The notes under the pieces were generated by a model. The model saw only the letters and a program-made list of their open reading frames with translations, searched no databases and was not told the origin of the DNA. A stretch of 64,000 nucleotides of DNA from contig JBBHKE010001953.1 in assembly GCA_037447655.1 (NCBI GenBank), positions 1-64,000 on the forward strand, read 5' to 3'. The DNA is from Zygnema cylindricum (taxonomy: Eukaryota; Streptophyta; Zygnematophyceae; Zygnematales; Zygnemataceae). Below, piece by piece: positions 31,311 through 41,924 of the stretch (position 1 is the stretch's first letter; every line of letters starts with the position of its first letter). The position numbers and the translations under genes were made by a program.

Positions 31311-32181
31311 TGATGTTCTACGACCATTGGTACAGGTGGAGGAGCAACAATAGTAGTAGAAGTAGACATGATACGCTCTCAGAAGCTATCAAGAATCCTA
31401 TCAAACAGCTGTTCTAAAGTGCTCACCAAATATTGTACAAGCATCCAAACCTCACAAAATTATTTGAGAATATAGAGTAACATCAACACTAATAACTCCA
31501 AAATTTTTAGCATAATTGACTTGACAACACTCAAGATATAATACTCAGAAGATTCCCAAAAACTGTCAGCAGTTTATTACTTGGAAGTCTGGATACATAA
31601 AATGCTCTAAGTCCTAAGTCTTATACTCTCGGTGTTCTACCGCCAATACAAGTGTATCTGAGAGGTACGTCCAAAATCAACCCACCTACTGAGATCTACG
31701 TGTTCCTAATCGTGCCAACCCAATCTATCATCGTATAGTCAATATCACTCAGAATCTATATTAAGTGATTCTACAAATACTTGTAGGCTAAGTCACTTGT
31801 GATACTCTTATGAATCTCGTCCGTTGACTTGATTCATATTAATCGCAGCTGCGTTGTCCCGTACCGAATCACATTCATATCACCCGCGGTTGCGGTGTCT
31901 CGTACCGAATCATATCCAAGATAACAGCAGCTATGGTGTCTGTACGGATCATATCCAAAGTAACCGCAACTGCGTTCTCATGTATGTGTCGCAGCTTCGC
32001 TGCTGCGCTACTCTGTCTGCATAGCAGCTTCGTTGTTGCGCTGCTCTTTTTGCATAGCAGCTGCGTTGTCTTGTACTGCACTCAAGTGATGACTCATGTC
32101 CTTGTGAAACTTATACTAAAATTTACTACCTTTCTGTCGTCACACTAATTTACTGAGACTTAAAGTTTTCCAAAATCAACA
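31311..32181 (-). repeat. Co3 3' LTR (D type)
   Basis: 871 bp. Minus-strand ends are TGTTGATTTTGGAAAAC and GTAGAACATCA. A cluster of degenerate GCAGCTGCG-type repeats lies at 31846-32070. The half nearest 31311 is clearly diverged from the 5' LTR, while the other 580 bp are almost identical. A purine tract (TTTGAGGGGAGTG on the minus strand) adjoins at 32182. Confidence 0.85.
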
Positions 32182-32404
32182 CTCCCCTCAAATTTTAGAC
32201 TCAGTATATCAGCGCAGTTGCGATGTCAAAACCGCGGTGCTACGATGTCACACTTAGCGCAGCATGGCAGCATACGAGCGTAACACAACAATATAGTTGC
32301 GCCGAAAATCAACTAGTCACCTAGTCCCACTACACCGTGATTGTGGACTCGCGCAGCATGGCTGTATAGCAGTGTAGGAACACATCTATCCACCCAATCC
32401 TACT

Positions 32405-32841
32405 GCATCCCTATAATACTTCAGCTTGGGAGCAAGAGGAGCTTTAGAAAGCATATCAGCAATAATTCTTGTGTCTTGCAGATAGCATAGTTTGATCGCC
32501 CTAGAGAACACTTTTTCTGTTACAAAGTGTAATCTTACATCCATGTGCTTACTCTTGAAGTGGTGACTTGGGTTAGAGGCAATGGCAATGGCAGCCTAGT
32601 TATCACACCAAATCACTTGTGGTCCAACTTGCATGTATCGTAGTTCTTGAAATATGGATTTTACCCATAAGATTTCTTTGAGGGCCGAGCTTGCTGCCAT
32701 ATATTCTGACTCCATTGTCGACTGCGTTGTAACCTTTTGAAGTTTGCTGCTCGAGCAGCACATTCTGTTCCCAATTTGCAAAACGAATCATGTGGTGGAT
32801 TTCCGACTTGGCATGTCGCCATAACTTGCATCACTCCACGT
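32405..32841 (-). pseudogene. pol: Co3 RNase H
   Basis: Minus-strand frames contain STMESEYMAASSALKEILWV (32745-32685) and the pair VIWCDN / AAIAIASNPSHHFKSKHMD-like sequence, both typical of copia RNase H. A stop splits them near 32597, so the domain is not continuous. Downstream, 32182-32404 is a GC-rich non-coding stretch before the 3' LTR. Confidence 0.75.
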
Positions 32842-33891
32842 TTACAGCTTCACTTCTCCTCCGCATAGTGTGAGTATGAGGTCTTTTGTTCCTGCCAAAT
32901 ATCTTAAGACTCTCCTTGCTGCATCAAAATCAGATTTTCTCGGATTCTCTAGACTCTTCCTCAGTACCGCGACTGCTGCAGCAATGTCTAGACGGGTACA
33001 GTTCATGAAATATATTAAACTTCCCACTATCTGTCTGTAAGATATTTGTGTCATAGAATCCTTTTCCCCTGACTCTAAATACTCGCTAAAAATAACACCT
33101 GGTTCTGTCTCTTCTCCCTTTAACTTTTGCCAAAATTCCATTAGAGTTAGACATCCTTTTGCCCCCCGCTTTCCATACTCATCTAACATGTTTCCAATAG
33201 CCTCTTTTTGAGTCAGTTTAATTACTTTCTTATTTCTGTCCCTCTCTACTTGAATACCCAAAATATATTTTGCCTCACCGAGATCTTTCATCTCGAATCG
33301 TGGGTTTAGAGCAGCTTTGACTTTGTTAATTTCAGCCATTGATTTGCTAATTTATAGTAAATCATCTACATACACTGCTATATACACTATCCCATTTTCA
33401 CCTTTTACAACGTAGACAGAGTGATTAGAACTTATCCTTTGAAATCCTAGGCTAGTCAAAAATTCATCAAGCTCCAGATTCCATTGCCTAAGGGCCTGTT
33501 TTAGGCCATAAAGAGATTTTAGCAACTTGCATACTAAGTGCTCTTTTTCTGGTTCTGCATTTTTTTTCAGCCGCTGCATGTAAATAGTCTCCTCTAGTTC
33601 TCCATGCAAAAATGCTGTCTTAACATCCATCTGATGTATTTCCATATCTTCTATAGCAGTTAGGGACAACAAAATCCTAACTGTCGGAAATCTTACAACC
33701 GGAGAGAATGTTTCTTCAAAATCGATTCCTTCCTTTTGATTATAACCCTTCGCCACAAGTCTGGCCTTATATCGTTCAATGGTGTTATCGGGATTTAACT
33801 TCACCTTGAATACCCATTTGCCGCCGATCGCTTTTCGGTCCGGAGGAAGTTCCACAAGCTCCCATGTTTGAGCCTCCATGATCGACTTCAT
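32842..33891 (-). pseudogene. pol: Co3 reverse transcriptase
   Basis: The first minus-strand frame (33891-33352) carries WELVELPPDRKAIGGKWVFK, FLHGELEETIYMQ, SLYGLKQALRQW and the catalytic YVDDLL (33374-33358). A stop codon follows at once, before the usual I-S-K-S. The second frame (33339-32842) continues in the same phase with FEMKDLGEAKYILGIQVERD, SYRQIVGSLIYFMN and TRLDIAAAVAVL. One nonsense change right after the active site therefore separates the two halves. Confidence 0.85.
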
Positions 33892-34560
33892 TTCGTCGTT
33901 TGCTGCTTCGATCCTGTGATTTCGCTCTGGTGATGAGAAGGCCTCTTAGATGGTCAAGTAATCCCCTGAGGTTGCCGAGTAGGCAAAGTGAGAGTTTGCT
34001 TGTAGGCGGCTGCTGGATATTCTTCCCCCCGAAAATTCTGATGCTGAGATCGTCAGATGCCGCACATTGCGCTGATTGCGCTGGTTGCGATCCGTGTGTA
34101 TTGACTGTTGTTGGTCTAGTTGGAACTGAACTTGTTGAGGAATTCGGAGAGAGTCTGACTCTGGAGCCACCACCGGAGAATGTTTGCTCCTGCGGGACAA
34201 TTTCTTGCATGCAATCTAAGATGGCATACTCTTCTACTTTTTGCTGCTTTTGCTGCTCTGTCATTTCAAATAAATCTGTCGAGATAGTTCATCTTTGACA
34301 ATGATGTTCCTTGCTACAACTATTTTTTGCCTCTCAAACACAGAGACTTTGTAACCTTTAGAGTGATCATCATATCCTAACAAAATACCCGGTAAACCCT
34401 TCGGTTCCTTTTTCCATCTGTCCGTAGACGTATCCAAGATAAAGCATTGACTACCAAAGACTTTGAAGTGGCTAACATCTGGCTTGCTACCTGTGCAGAT
34501 CTCGTAAGGAGTAGAGTCTACTGATCGTGATCCTATCGTATTCTTAATATAGACTGCACA
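33892..34560 (-). pseudogene. pol: Co3 linker between integrase and reverse transcriptase
   Basis: The minus strand shows LLGYDDHSKGYKV-like, FERQKIVVARNIIVKDE-like and KVFGSQCFILDT-like segments (about 34470-34290), the C-terminal integrase region of copia elements. Then comes a serine- and proline-rich stretch (34264-33900) leading into reverse transcriptase. Several stops and a frame change. Confidence 0.6.
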
Positions 34561-35129
34561 ATTTAGAGCCTCAGCCTAGAATTTCTGATCCACATTTTTA
34601 TCTGCGAGCATCGACCTAGAGCTTTCCGTGAGAGTTCTATTTAATCTCTCCGATACCCCATTTTGTTCTGGTGAATATGGAACAGTCAGTAGATGACTTA
34701 TACCTTCCTCAAGTAAGAAGGTTTCAAATTCTTTTGATGTATATTCACCACCATTGTTGAATCTGAGCTGCAAAATAGGTAAATTAAGAAGTTTTTCAAC
34801 ATATGCTTTATAGTGTTTAAAGCGACCAAACACTTCACTCTTCTCCTTCATGAAGTAAAATTTTGTAAACCTGGAGAAATCATATGTGAAGGTGACCATA
34901 TATTTCATTCCCCCAACAGATGGAACCTTTGTAGGACCAAATACATCTGAATGAATTTGTTCTAAAATTTTGTGGACCGATGCTCAGACTCTTTAGGAAA
35001 TGGTAGTCTGTGGATTTTGCCCAAAGCGCAACCATCACATCTTTTGACCGGCTGATCTGTGATTGAGATACCCTCTATTTTTCCAGCAAAGACCATTTTT
35101 CTCAAACTATCATATTTTACATGGCCTAA
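34561..35129 (-). pseudogene. pol: Co3 integrase core
   Basis: The minus-strand frame 34908-34576 has SRFTKFYFMKEKSEV, the second-aspartate region written FNNGGEYTSKEF (catalytic D replaced by N), and PEQNGVSERLNRTL with the catalytic glutamate. It stops where the usual F-W-A-E has its tryptophan (TGG to TAG). Upstream (34910-35110), GAG-pre-integrase and HHCC-zinc segments are present, with a stop in place of arginine after L-W-H-K. Confidence 0.8.
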
Positions 35130-36563
35130 TCATTTATGCCACAACTCATCTGAATGCAAAACACCAGAGTACAGAACATCATTCTCCTTGGTATTAGCCA
35201 TATCCATTCGGTACATCTTGCTATTATCTGTAGTACCTGTAACTGCGACTTTGCCATTTTTGCTAACAACGTGCCTACAATTTTTCAAATTAACCTCAAA
35301 GCCTTTACTCTCTACCAAGGACGTAGAAAACATATTTTTCTTAAAGTCAGGCACAAATAAGACATTGTGAAGAGTCCTTTCAGTTGCTTTGCCCTCCACA
35401 TCCACCAGCAAAGACACATCACCCACAGCACGAGTTTGAACACTCATTCCACAAGCATAATAAATGTTTTTCTCCGTTGTTGTTTTCAGATTTTTGAAGA
35501 TGGCTTTGATCCAGCACATGTGGGCTGACGCTCCAGTATCCATTATCCATCCAGGGTCCTTCGCGCCCTCTATCGCTGCCGCCATAGCAAATAGATCCGT
35601 TTCATCCTCCTCAGAAAATGTCACAGCCTCGTCGTGGAGTGATAAAGAGGCTGATAAGAGTTCATTTCCACGAGGTGGAGGCCCCGTGAAGTTTTTGTAA
35701 AACTGACTTTGTTGCCACCCCGACCTGTATAAACCTGTATCGTTAGCTTTTTTAAGCTTAGGACAAAATTTGTATCCATGACCCCTCTCACTACAATAAA
35801 AACATGCATTGTTGGATTGTCTATTCCCACCCTGATTAAACTGTCTGAGCTGATTAAACTGATTTCTTTGCTGATTAAACTGTCCTTTCTTCTCAAAGTC
35901 TGAATTAAAAGCCATAACCTGCTCAACATTGAGAATATTAGATGTAGCTTCCTCTTCTAGCAAAATATTGATAGCTAACTGTAAAGTCCAGCTAGCTTTA
36001 TCCTTTTGTTTGAGCATATCAGATGCTCCTATCATACTACGAGGGAGACCCCGCATGAGCAATGCTGCCTGTTGAAACCGAGGAAACACCCCACCTGCGC
36101 AAGCATGTGCATCTACAAGGATGCCAAACTTGTTAGAATATTCAGCTATTGTACCGCCAGTGTATTTATAGTCCCAAATTTTCCCAGCCAATAGGAGTTC
36201 TTCTTGGACATTAGCTTTTTCATATTCAGTTTTAAGAGATTTCCAGATATCAATTGTTTTTTTCATTTTTATCCGAGACATAGCTAAGTCCTTAGATATA
36301 CAGAATTTCAGAATAGAGCGAGCTTGCGTATTTTTCTTAGACCATGACGGATCAGATTCATCCAGCGAACCATCCAATATGTCCAAAAGATTGATATTCT
36401 CAAAGTGTGTCTCCACCATATCCGCCCAGTAAAGATACTTTTCCACGGAATAGATAGGAATTCTCGATGACAGACCCATAACCTGTTGTTCTACGACCAC
36501 CGGTGCAAGTGATACGACCACCAGTGCAGGTGGAGGAGCAGCAGTAGTAGTAGAAGTAGACAT
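35130..36563 (-). CDS. gag: Co3 Gag-protease frame
   Basis: 477 codons, starting at the ATG that lies inside the 5' LTR (36563). Residues 1-26 (MSTSTTTAAPPP...) are LTR-encoded; VMGLSS then corresponds to the primer-site codons of Co2 and Co4. The Gag UBN2-like domain follows (KYLYWADMVETHF, about residues 43-55; LLLAGKIWDYKYTGGT, about 123-138). The zinc knuckle CFYCSERGHGYKFC is near 252-265, and protease WIMDTGASAHMC (intact D-T-G) near 338-349. The frame ends at LWHK, in the integrase zinc region, by a TGA. This is the longest uninterrupted Gag-protease of the minus-strand elements. Confidence 0.9.
   Translation of the reverse strand: MSTSTTTAAPPPALVVVSLAPVVVEQQVMGLSSRIPIYSVEKYLYWADMVETHFENINLLDILDGSLDESDPSWSKKNTQARSILKFCISKDLAMSRIKMKKTIDIWKSLKTEYEKANVQEELLLAGKIWDYKYTGGTIAEYSNKFGILVDAHACAGGVFPRFQQAALLMRGLPRSMIGASDMLKQKDKASWTLQLAINILLEEEATSNILNVEQVMAFNSDFEKKGQFNQQRNQFNQLRQFNQGGNRQSNNACFYCSERGHGYKFCPKLKKANDTGLYRSGWQQSQFYKNFTGPPPRGNELLSASLSLHDEAVTFSEEDETDLFAMAAAIEGAKDPGWIMDTGASAHMCWIKAIFKNLKTTTEKNIYYACGMSVQTRAVGDVSLLVDVEGKATERTLHNVLFVPDFKKNMFSTSLVESKGFEVNLKNCRHVVSKNGKVAVTGTTDNSKMYRMDMANTKENDVLYSGVLHSDELWHK
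36469..36483 (-). other. Co3 primer-binding site (partly decayed)
   Basis: On the minus strand, GGTTATGGGTCTGTC directly follows the LTR end AACAACA. The first nine bases match the complement of the initiator tRNA-Met anticodon loop; the stem part has drifted. Confidence 0.6.
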
Positions 36564-37375
36564 GATACACTCTCAGAAGCTATCAAGAATCCTATCAAAC
36601 AGCTGTTCTAAAGTGCTCACCAAATATTATACAAGCGTCCAAACCTCACAAAACTCTATCAGAATATAGAGTAGCATAAACACTAACATCTCCCAAAGTT
36701 TCAGCACAATTGCCTTAACAGCACTCAAGATATATAATTCATAAGTTTCCCAAAAACTGTCTACAGTTTACCACTTGGAAGTCTAGATACATAAAATGCT
36801 CTAAGTCCTAAGTCTTATACTCTCGGTGTTCTACCGCCAATACAAGTGTATCTGAGAGGTACGTCCAAAATCAACCCACCTACTGAGATCTACGTGTTCC
36901 TAATCGTGCCAACCCAATCTATCATCGTATAGTCAATATCACTCAGAATCTATATTAAGTGATTCTACAAATACTTGTAGGCTAAGTCACTTGTGATACT
37001 ATTATGAATCTCGTTCGTTGACATGATTCATATTAATCGCAGCTGCGTTGTCCCGTACCGAATCACATTCATATCACCCGCGGTTGCGGTGTCTCGTACC
37101 GAATCATATCCAAGATAACAGCAGCTATGGTGTCTGTACGGATCATATCCAAAGTAACCGCAACTGCGTTCTCATGTCTGTGTCGCAGCTTTGCTGTTGC
37201 GCTACTCTGTTTGCATAGCAGCTGCGCTGTTGCGCTGCTCTTTTTGCATAGCAGCTGCGTTGTCTTGTACTGCACTCAAGTGATGACTCATGTCCTTGTG
37301 AAACTTATACTAAAATTTACTACCTTTCTGTCGTCACACTAATTTACTGAGACTTAAAGTTTTCCAAAATCAACA
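36484..37375 (-). repeat. Co3 5' LTR (D type)
   Basis: 892 bp. It contains the Gag start codon 80 bases from its inner end and the GCAGCTGCG-type repeat cluster at 37040-37265. A duplicated phrase (ACGACCACCGGTGCA, ACGACCACCAGTGCA) near 36492-36525 is single in the 3' LTR and lengthens the Gag N-terminus here. Confidence 0.85.
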
Positions 37376-37815
37376 GTCGTGAGTAGGTAGACCAAAACTA
37401 AGTGATATTTAGGTACCTCTCTCTAAGAGAGCTTGTAACTATAAAGGTCATCTTTGACCAACCATAACTTAATGCTCGGGTGAGCAAATTCAGTGATTCT
37501 TTTTGCTGCGGACTCAAGGGAGTCCAAGCTACACAAGAGTCTAGTCGGTCAGAGTTTTTACGTGCTAGGGTGGCACTTATTCAGTGGGAAAATCAAAGTG
37601 GGGAATATTGTCCAAAACACATATTCAAACTTTGCATTCTGTCGTGGAACTGAGCACACAAATGGTCTTCTCCTCACAGGGGTGAAGGTGTATTGTGGTT
37701 CTGATTGTTAAGGGATCATTCATTTGGGTTTATATCAACTTGGAGTCGGCACTATCTAGATTAGCCTCTTTTAGATCTGCGAATTCCGTGGGCAAATGGA
37801 GCTTATAGAATTTCA
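37376..37815 (+). repeat. Co2 3' LTR, second part
   Basis: Resumes with the duplicated GTCGT, GAGTAGGTAGACC, and ends CTTATAGAATTTCA. Joined to 30491-31310 it gives a complete B-type LTR of about 1,260 bp. Confidence 0.85.
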
Positions 37816-38290
37816 CTTATCATATCCTAACAGGTATCTTAGGATCTAACTTCTAGTTTGACCGATCTGCATGTAGACTGAACACTTGACTACCGAAAAT
37901 CTTTAAGTGTGATACATGCGGTTTTTGACAGTCCATCTCTCATAGGGTGTTTGTTATATAAAGTTCCAAAGGAAAAACTTTATTCTTGACATAGTTAGCG
38001 CAATTCATTGCCTCAGCCTAGTATCTTTTTCTTATCTTGTTATCCGACAACATACTTCTGGCACTATCACTTAGTGTCCTTTTTCAACGTCTCGGCTACA
38101 CCATTTTATTCAGGATTTTCTAGAATAGTCTTTTGATGCTATACTCCATCTTCTCTCAGAAAACCTTCAAACTGATTTGAGGTATACTCTCCCCCATTAT
38201 AACTCCTCACTCTGTTGATTGGGGTTTCATGGAGTTTCTCACTCCTTTCCTTGTTTTGCTTAAAGTACTCTGTGGCTTTTGATTTGTTTT
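37816..38290 (-). pseudogene. pol: Co1 integrase, remaining part
   Basis: The minus strand continues the integrase interrupted at 27286. LLGYD-like sequence is at 37835-37816, then KVFGSQVF-like (about 37905), ERW-like, AMNCANYV-like (38010), ERLN/LS-x-SARSML-like (38075) and NGGEYTSNQFE-like (38190) segments. It is dense with stops and small indels, so no frame exceeds about 30 codons. Confidence 0.7.
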
Positions 38291-38983
38291 TTAGAAAACA
38301 TATTTTAAAATAGTGAAACCAATCTTTAATGATATCATCATAAACCTCTTCGCTGCGGGTGACGACACTTTTGCCGATCCCCAGATATCTGTGTGCACCA
38401 AATCTAGAACTTTTTCTCCTTTATAAGTGGTTGTTTTTGGGAAGGGTAACCTGTGTGCCTTACCTTGAGCACACCCATTATAATCATTCAGATTCTCACT
38501 TCCTCCAAAATGAATCCCTTCCACTACTCCCATCTTTTTCATTTCTTTTAACTTTTCTAAATGTACATGTCTAAGCCTCTTATGCCACAACATTACATCA
38601 TGAACACCAGCATAATAAAGTTTCTTCTTTTTATTGCTTAAAATCAGCCTAACCATCCCTTGGCTACCTTTTTCAGCAGTGAAATAAACTTCCTCTTCAA
38701 AGCTAGCAGTAAAGTCTTCTTTCTTAGTGCTAATTTCAAAACCCTTATCATCTAACACAGATGTTGAGATGATATCTTTGTTCAACTCAGGAATAAACAA
38801 CAGATTAGAGAATGTAACTATGGATGTTTTTCTTTCCACTAAGACTTTCAGATCCACTGATCCTACCAATGTAGTACTGACTACCCTCCCATCCCCATAC
38901 TCTATCTTTACGGTAAAAATCTTTGTTATTTTTGTGAATATGTGTTTATCGTTACACATGTGCATAAAAGAATCCGAATCCAC
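38291..38983 (-). pseudogene. pol: Co1 protease and integrase zinc region
   Basis: Open for 230 codons. The start DSDSFMHMC corresponds to DSGASMHMC in Co4, so the catalytic glycine is now aspartate and the alanine next to it is phenylalanine. SVDLKVLVERKTSIVTFSNL and LFIPELNKDIISTSVLDDKG complete the protease. LWHKRLRHVHLEKLKEMKKM and DYNGCAQGKAHRLPFPK form the HHCC zinc region, where the first cysteine is tyrosine. LVHTDIWG contains the first integrase aspartate. Confidence 0.8.
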
Positions 38984-40079
38984 AATCCAACCTCATTCAC
39001 GTGTCAATCATCTGAAGGCACATTTCTGTTTTCGTGGAATTTTGACCTCGGTCTTCACCTCCATCTCTTCATCCATTAAGAACTCCTTGTCCTCTTAGTC
39101 CTCCTCATGTACCTGCGTCACGGTGTATTCTTCTTCTCTTTCAGAGGTCTACCGGTCTGCCCCTCTTTTAGTCGAAGCTAAATTAGCTTAGATCACTCTG
39201 CGATGTAGTGCTCTGGTTTCTAACAGAAGAGACAAAGCCCCTGGAGAACCCTCGGTTTGGACTCATCTGACTGATTTTTCTGCCCCCCTCCTCTATAGAT
39301 CTGAAAGGTTTCTTTGAGTCTCTGTTTCTCTTATCGGTCCTGGCAGCCAAGGCTTGTCCACTCTTCCCTCCCCTTTAGATCTCTATGGTATTTTCTCGGC
39401 CGAGAATCATCTCTACCACAGAATTCCAAGTCCATCTAGAGTCCGGTAGGTCTTTTACACAATTTACTATGTTCTCATACTCATCGGGTAACTTCATGAG
39501 TAAGCAATTATCCTTTTCCTTTTTTGTTTCTATTTTTTAGCAGTTTATAACTCCTCAAAGAGTGTTGCAAGCTCATTGCAAAAGTCTAGCATCTTCCCCC
39601 TTTGTAGAAATATGGAAATATTTTATGATCTGCCAACTGCTGTTGTTGAATAGTACCAGTTCGGTGCATATCTATGAGTGCTACCTATAGATCTGATGCT
39701 ATTTCTACTTGCAAATGAGGAGATGCAAGTCCATGAGTGAGATGTCGAAGAATGAAATGCTTTGCTGCCCTATTATTATACTCCATTCTCATTGTTTCTC
39801 CGAATCGGTGGCAATAATGTCAAACCTGTTACTATTGGTGTGGATATCTCTCTCTCCTTTCCTTTGTCTACCACCTCTTCTTCCTTTTTCTCTTCCGATG
39901 GAGTTGGATCTGTATCACTGGTAAATTTGCTCCCTTCAAACCTTGGAGGTATGCATAGACTAGATGGACGCCTCAGTCCTCCACTCACTATTCCCCAAAA
40001 CCTTTTCTCACATAGAGCTACTCCCTTCATACTCTCCAAGTATACGAAGCGATTTCTATTAAAGTTGGTCACCCTAGAA
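38984..40079 (-). pseudogene. gag: Co1 Gag
   Basis: Strongly decayed minus-strand Gag. The N-terminal part (40072-39776) shows FVYLESMKGVALCEKRFWGI, LRRPSSLCIPPRFEGSKF and EEEVVDKGKEREISTPIVTG, matching Co4. Further pieces (39700-39400) match the IDLWVALI-MHRTGTIQQQQLADHK region. A zinc-knuckle area lies near 39215 without an intact C-C-H-C. Many stops and shifts. Confidence 0.7.
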
Positions 40080-40093
40080 GGTGGGCCCTAACC
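40080..40093 (-). other. Co1 primer-binding site
   Basis: Minus strand GGTTAGGGCCCACC directly after the LTR end AGAGTTTCA. One base differs from the complement of the initiator tRNA-Met anticodon stem-loop (GGTTATGGGCCCACC, one T lost). Confidence 0.65.
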
Positions 40094-40882
40094 TGAAACT
40101 CTGAGGCCTCCATAGGCCCTCTGAATATGCAACTTATACTAAGCCCCTAGGATAACCTTCACCCACTTTGGTTTCACCAAGAATAACTACCACTTTGGCA
40201 AGAAAAAAATCTAACCTTCCTCACCCCTAAGAAGAGAAGATTCCATTGAGTCAATAGCAAAAAGAATCAAGCGATTTGCTCCCCAGAGCAGTAAAACATG
40301 GATTGTCAAAGATGACCTTTTTTACAGAAGCACTCTGGTAGAGAGGCGACTACCTAAATTTTGACTAAGTCCTAAACCCCTCTCTAAACCCTCTACTATT
40401 ATAGTACGGCACCAATCAAAAAATTGTATCGTATAAAAAGGTACTAGTGCCGGATTACGTATTGTACGGTCGTTGTATGGCATGCCGAAGGAATTGACGC
40501 CTGCCATATCCGGACACATTCTGGTGCTCTCCGGAGATGCCGCAAGCCAATGAGCTAGCGCCACGTGTCACTTGGTGTGGTCGTGACCAAAAACCGTCAA
40601 AATGCCCATTCTGCGATGTCGGCTTCCACTGTGGCCGTCCGATCCAAACCGACTTTTAATTTTAGCCGTCGAAACAAATGTGCGGTATATTTGTTTCGTG
40701 TGGTACCCTCGTCCGTACTATGTATAACTGCGTCTATGTGCTAAGGGTCTGTTTGCTCAGTTAAATGAATTTCTCTAAAGATACATCTTTAAAAAGTTAT
40801 TGCACCTTATATGTCGCAGCATAGTTCCTAGACTATTGGACAAAGCTAACTTCTACAGGCTACTCTATTGGACGGTAGGTAC
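40094..40882 (-). repeat. Co1 5' LTR, first part
   Basis: TGAAACTCTGAGGCCTCC onward aligns with 24222 onward. Cut at 40882 (GGACGGTAGGTAC) by Co4. The cut falls between the A-box-like and B-box-like parts of the tRNA-like module. Confidence 0.8.
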
Positions 40883-41924
40883 TGTAGAAACTAATGGATT
40901 TATTTAGTATTTTCTAGGTCTAAATAGAAATAGAAAGAAGCCGAGGCAGTCTACCTCTAACTTCTCTCTCCAACTCTCAAACTTGTCGCAGTCACTGAGA
41001 CATTGGAGAGGAAGCTAGAGCCATGGCTACCTTGGCTATCCTAAGGTTTACGGGAATTTTATTTTAGGTTTTATTTATTTATCTAAAAGATATGTGCCGG
41101 CGGCAGGATTTGATCACTGTACCTACCGGCCGGCAGATAGGAAGTAGCCGGTAGCCTTAGCCGTTAAGTCTAGGATTAGTGTTACGTAATATATAGTTTG
41201 ATAATGATTTAAAGATGTATACGTACGATAAATTCATTTAACTGTTACGGATTACGGGATACATAGATCCGGTACGGATGACGGTACGGATTACGAATCA
41301 ATACCGCGCATTTGTTTCGGAAGTGAAATAAATACCGCGCATGTATTTATTACGGCTACGATTAAATCTGAATTTAATCGGACGGCCGGAATTAGCGCCG
41401 AGATCGCGGAGGAAGATTTCGGCGGTTTGTGGCCATCGCCACATCGGATGACGCATGGCGAAATTCCGTTGGATTGTAGAATCTCCGGAGATTATGGCAC
41501 CGAATCCGGATTTGACATGTGTCGACATTTTGGCCATGTCGTACAATGTCCGTACATAAAGTACACCGGCGGCTGTACTTTTGCGTACGGAACTCAATTC
41601 TGATTGGTTCCGTACATCAGTAGATAGAGTCTGTGAGAGAGATAGGACTTAGAAAAATTAGAAGATAGGACCCTCTCTCCCAGAGAGCTTCTGTACAAAA
41701 GGTCAACTTTGACCCTCCATAACTTACTGCTCAGGGGAGCAAATTCAGAGATTCTTTTTGCTACTGACTCAGGGGAGTTTTGCCTTCACAAGGGTGCAGG
41801 TTGTCAGGGTTTTTGTCTGCCAGGGTGGCAGTTATTTTTGTTTAAACACAAAGGGGTCAGGATTATCCTAGAGGCTTCTTGGAAGCTGTCCACTCTGAGG
41901 ACTTATGGAGGTCTCAGAGATACA
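40883..41924 (+). repeat. Co4 5' LTR (A type)
   Basis: 1,042 bp, TGTAGAAACTAATGG to GTCTCAGAGATACA. The Gag ATG is at 41905, 20 bases from its end. One antisense tRNA-like module (41100-41175). Confidence 0.9.
41100..41175 (-). other. tRNA-like module in Co4 5' LTR
   Basis: Minus strand: GACTTAACGGCTAAGGCTAC, then GTGATCAAATCCTGCC. A- and B-box-like cores are kept but the T-arm stem of the solo LTR is lost. Confidence 0.45.

Larger units (their letters stand above)
31311..37375 (-). mobile_element. Ty1/copia element Co3, inserted in Co2's 3' LTR
   Basis: Complete minus-strand element with perfect 5-bp target duplication GTCGT (31306-31310, 37376-37380). LTRs 31311-32181 and 36484-37375. Gag and protease are open for 477 codons. 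Integrase, reverse transcriptase and RNase H are broken by stops and shifts. It belongs to a different LTR type (D) from Co1, Co2 and Co4, shared with Co5. No tRNA-like module was seen in its LTRs. Confidence 0.9.
27287..37815 (+). mobile_element. Ty1/copia element Co2 (internally reduced), split by Co3
   Basis: Plus-strand element inserted in Co1's integrase. LTRs are at 27287-28529 and 30491-31310 plus 37376-37815. Flanks are TTTAT (27282-27286) and CTTAT (37816-37820), 4 of 5 matching. The internal region is only about 1.96 kb and holds gag plus a shortened remnant of pol, so it is non-autonomous. Co3 is inserted in its 3' LTR. Confidence 0.85.

Noticed and set aside
31846-32070. Possible CRISPR-like or satellite array
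   Set aside because: The repeat phrases are degenerate, irregularly spaced and inside an LTR repeated at 37040-37265.
33900-34298. 132-codon plus-strand frame rich in C and S
   Set aside because: Opposite the Co3 integrase-reverse transcriptase linker; a shadow frame.
41912-41924. GGTCTCAGAG near the LTR end as a normal tRNA-Met primer site
   Set aside because: It resembles TGGTATCAGAG but lies inside both LTRs of Co4, so it cannot be the internal primer site. The half-tRNA match follows it.
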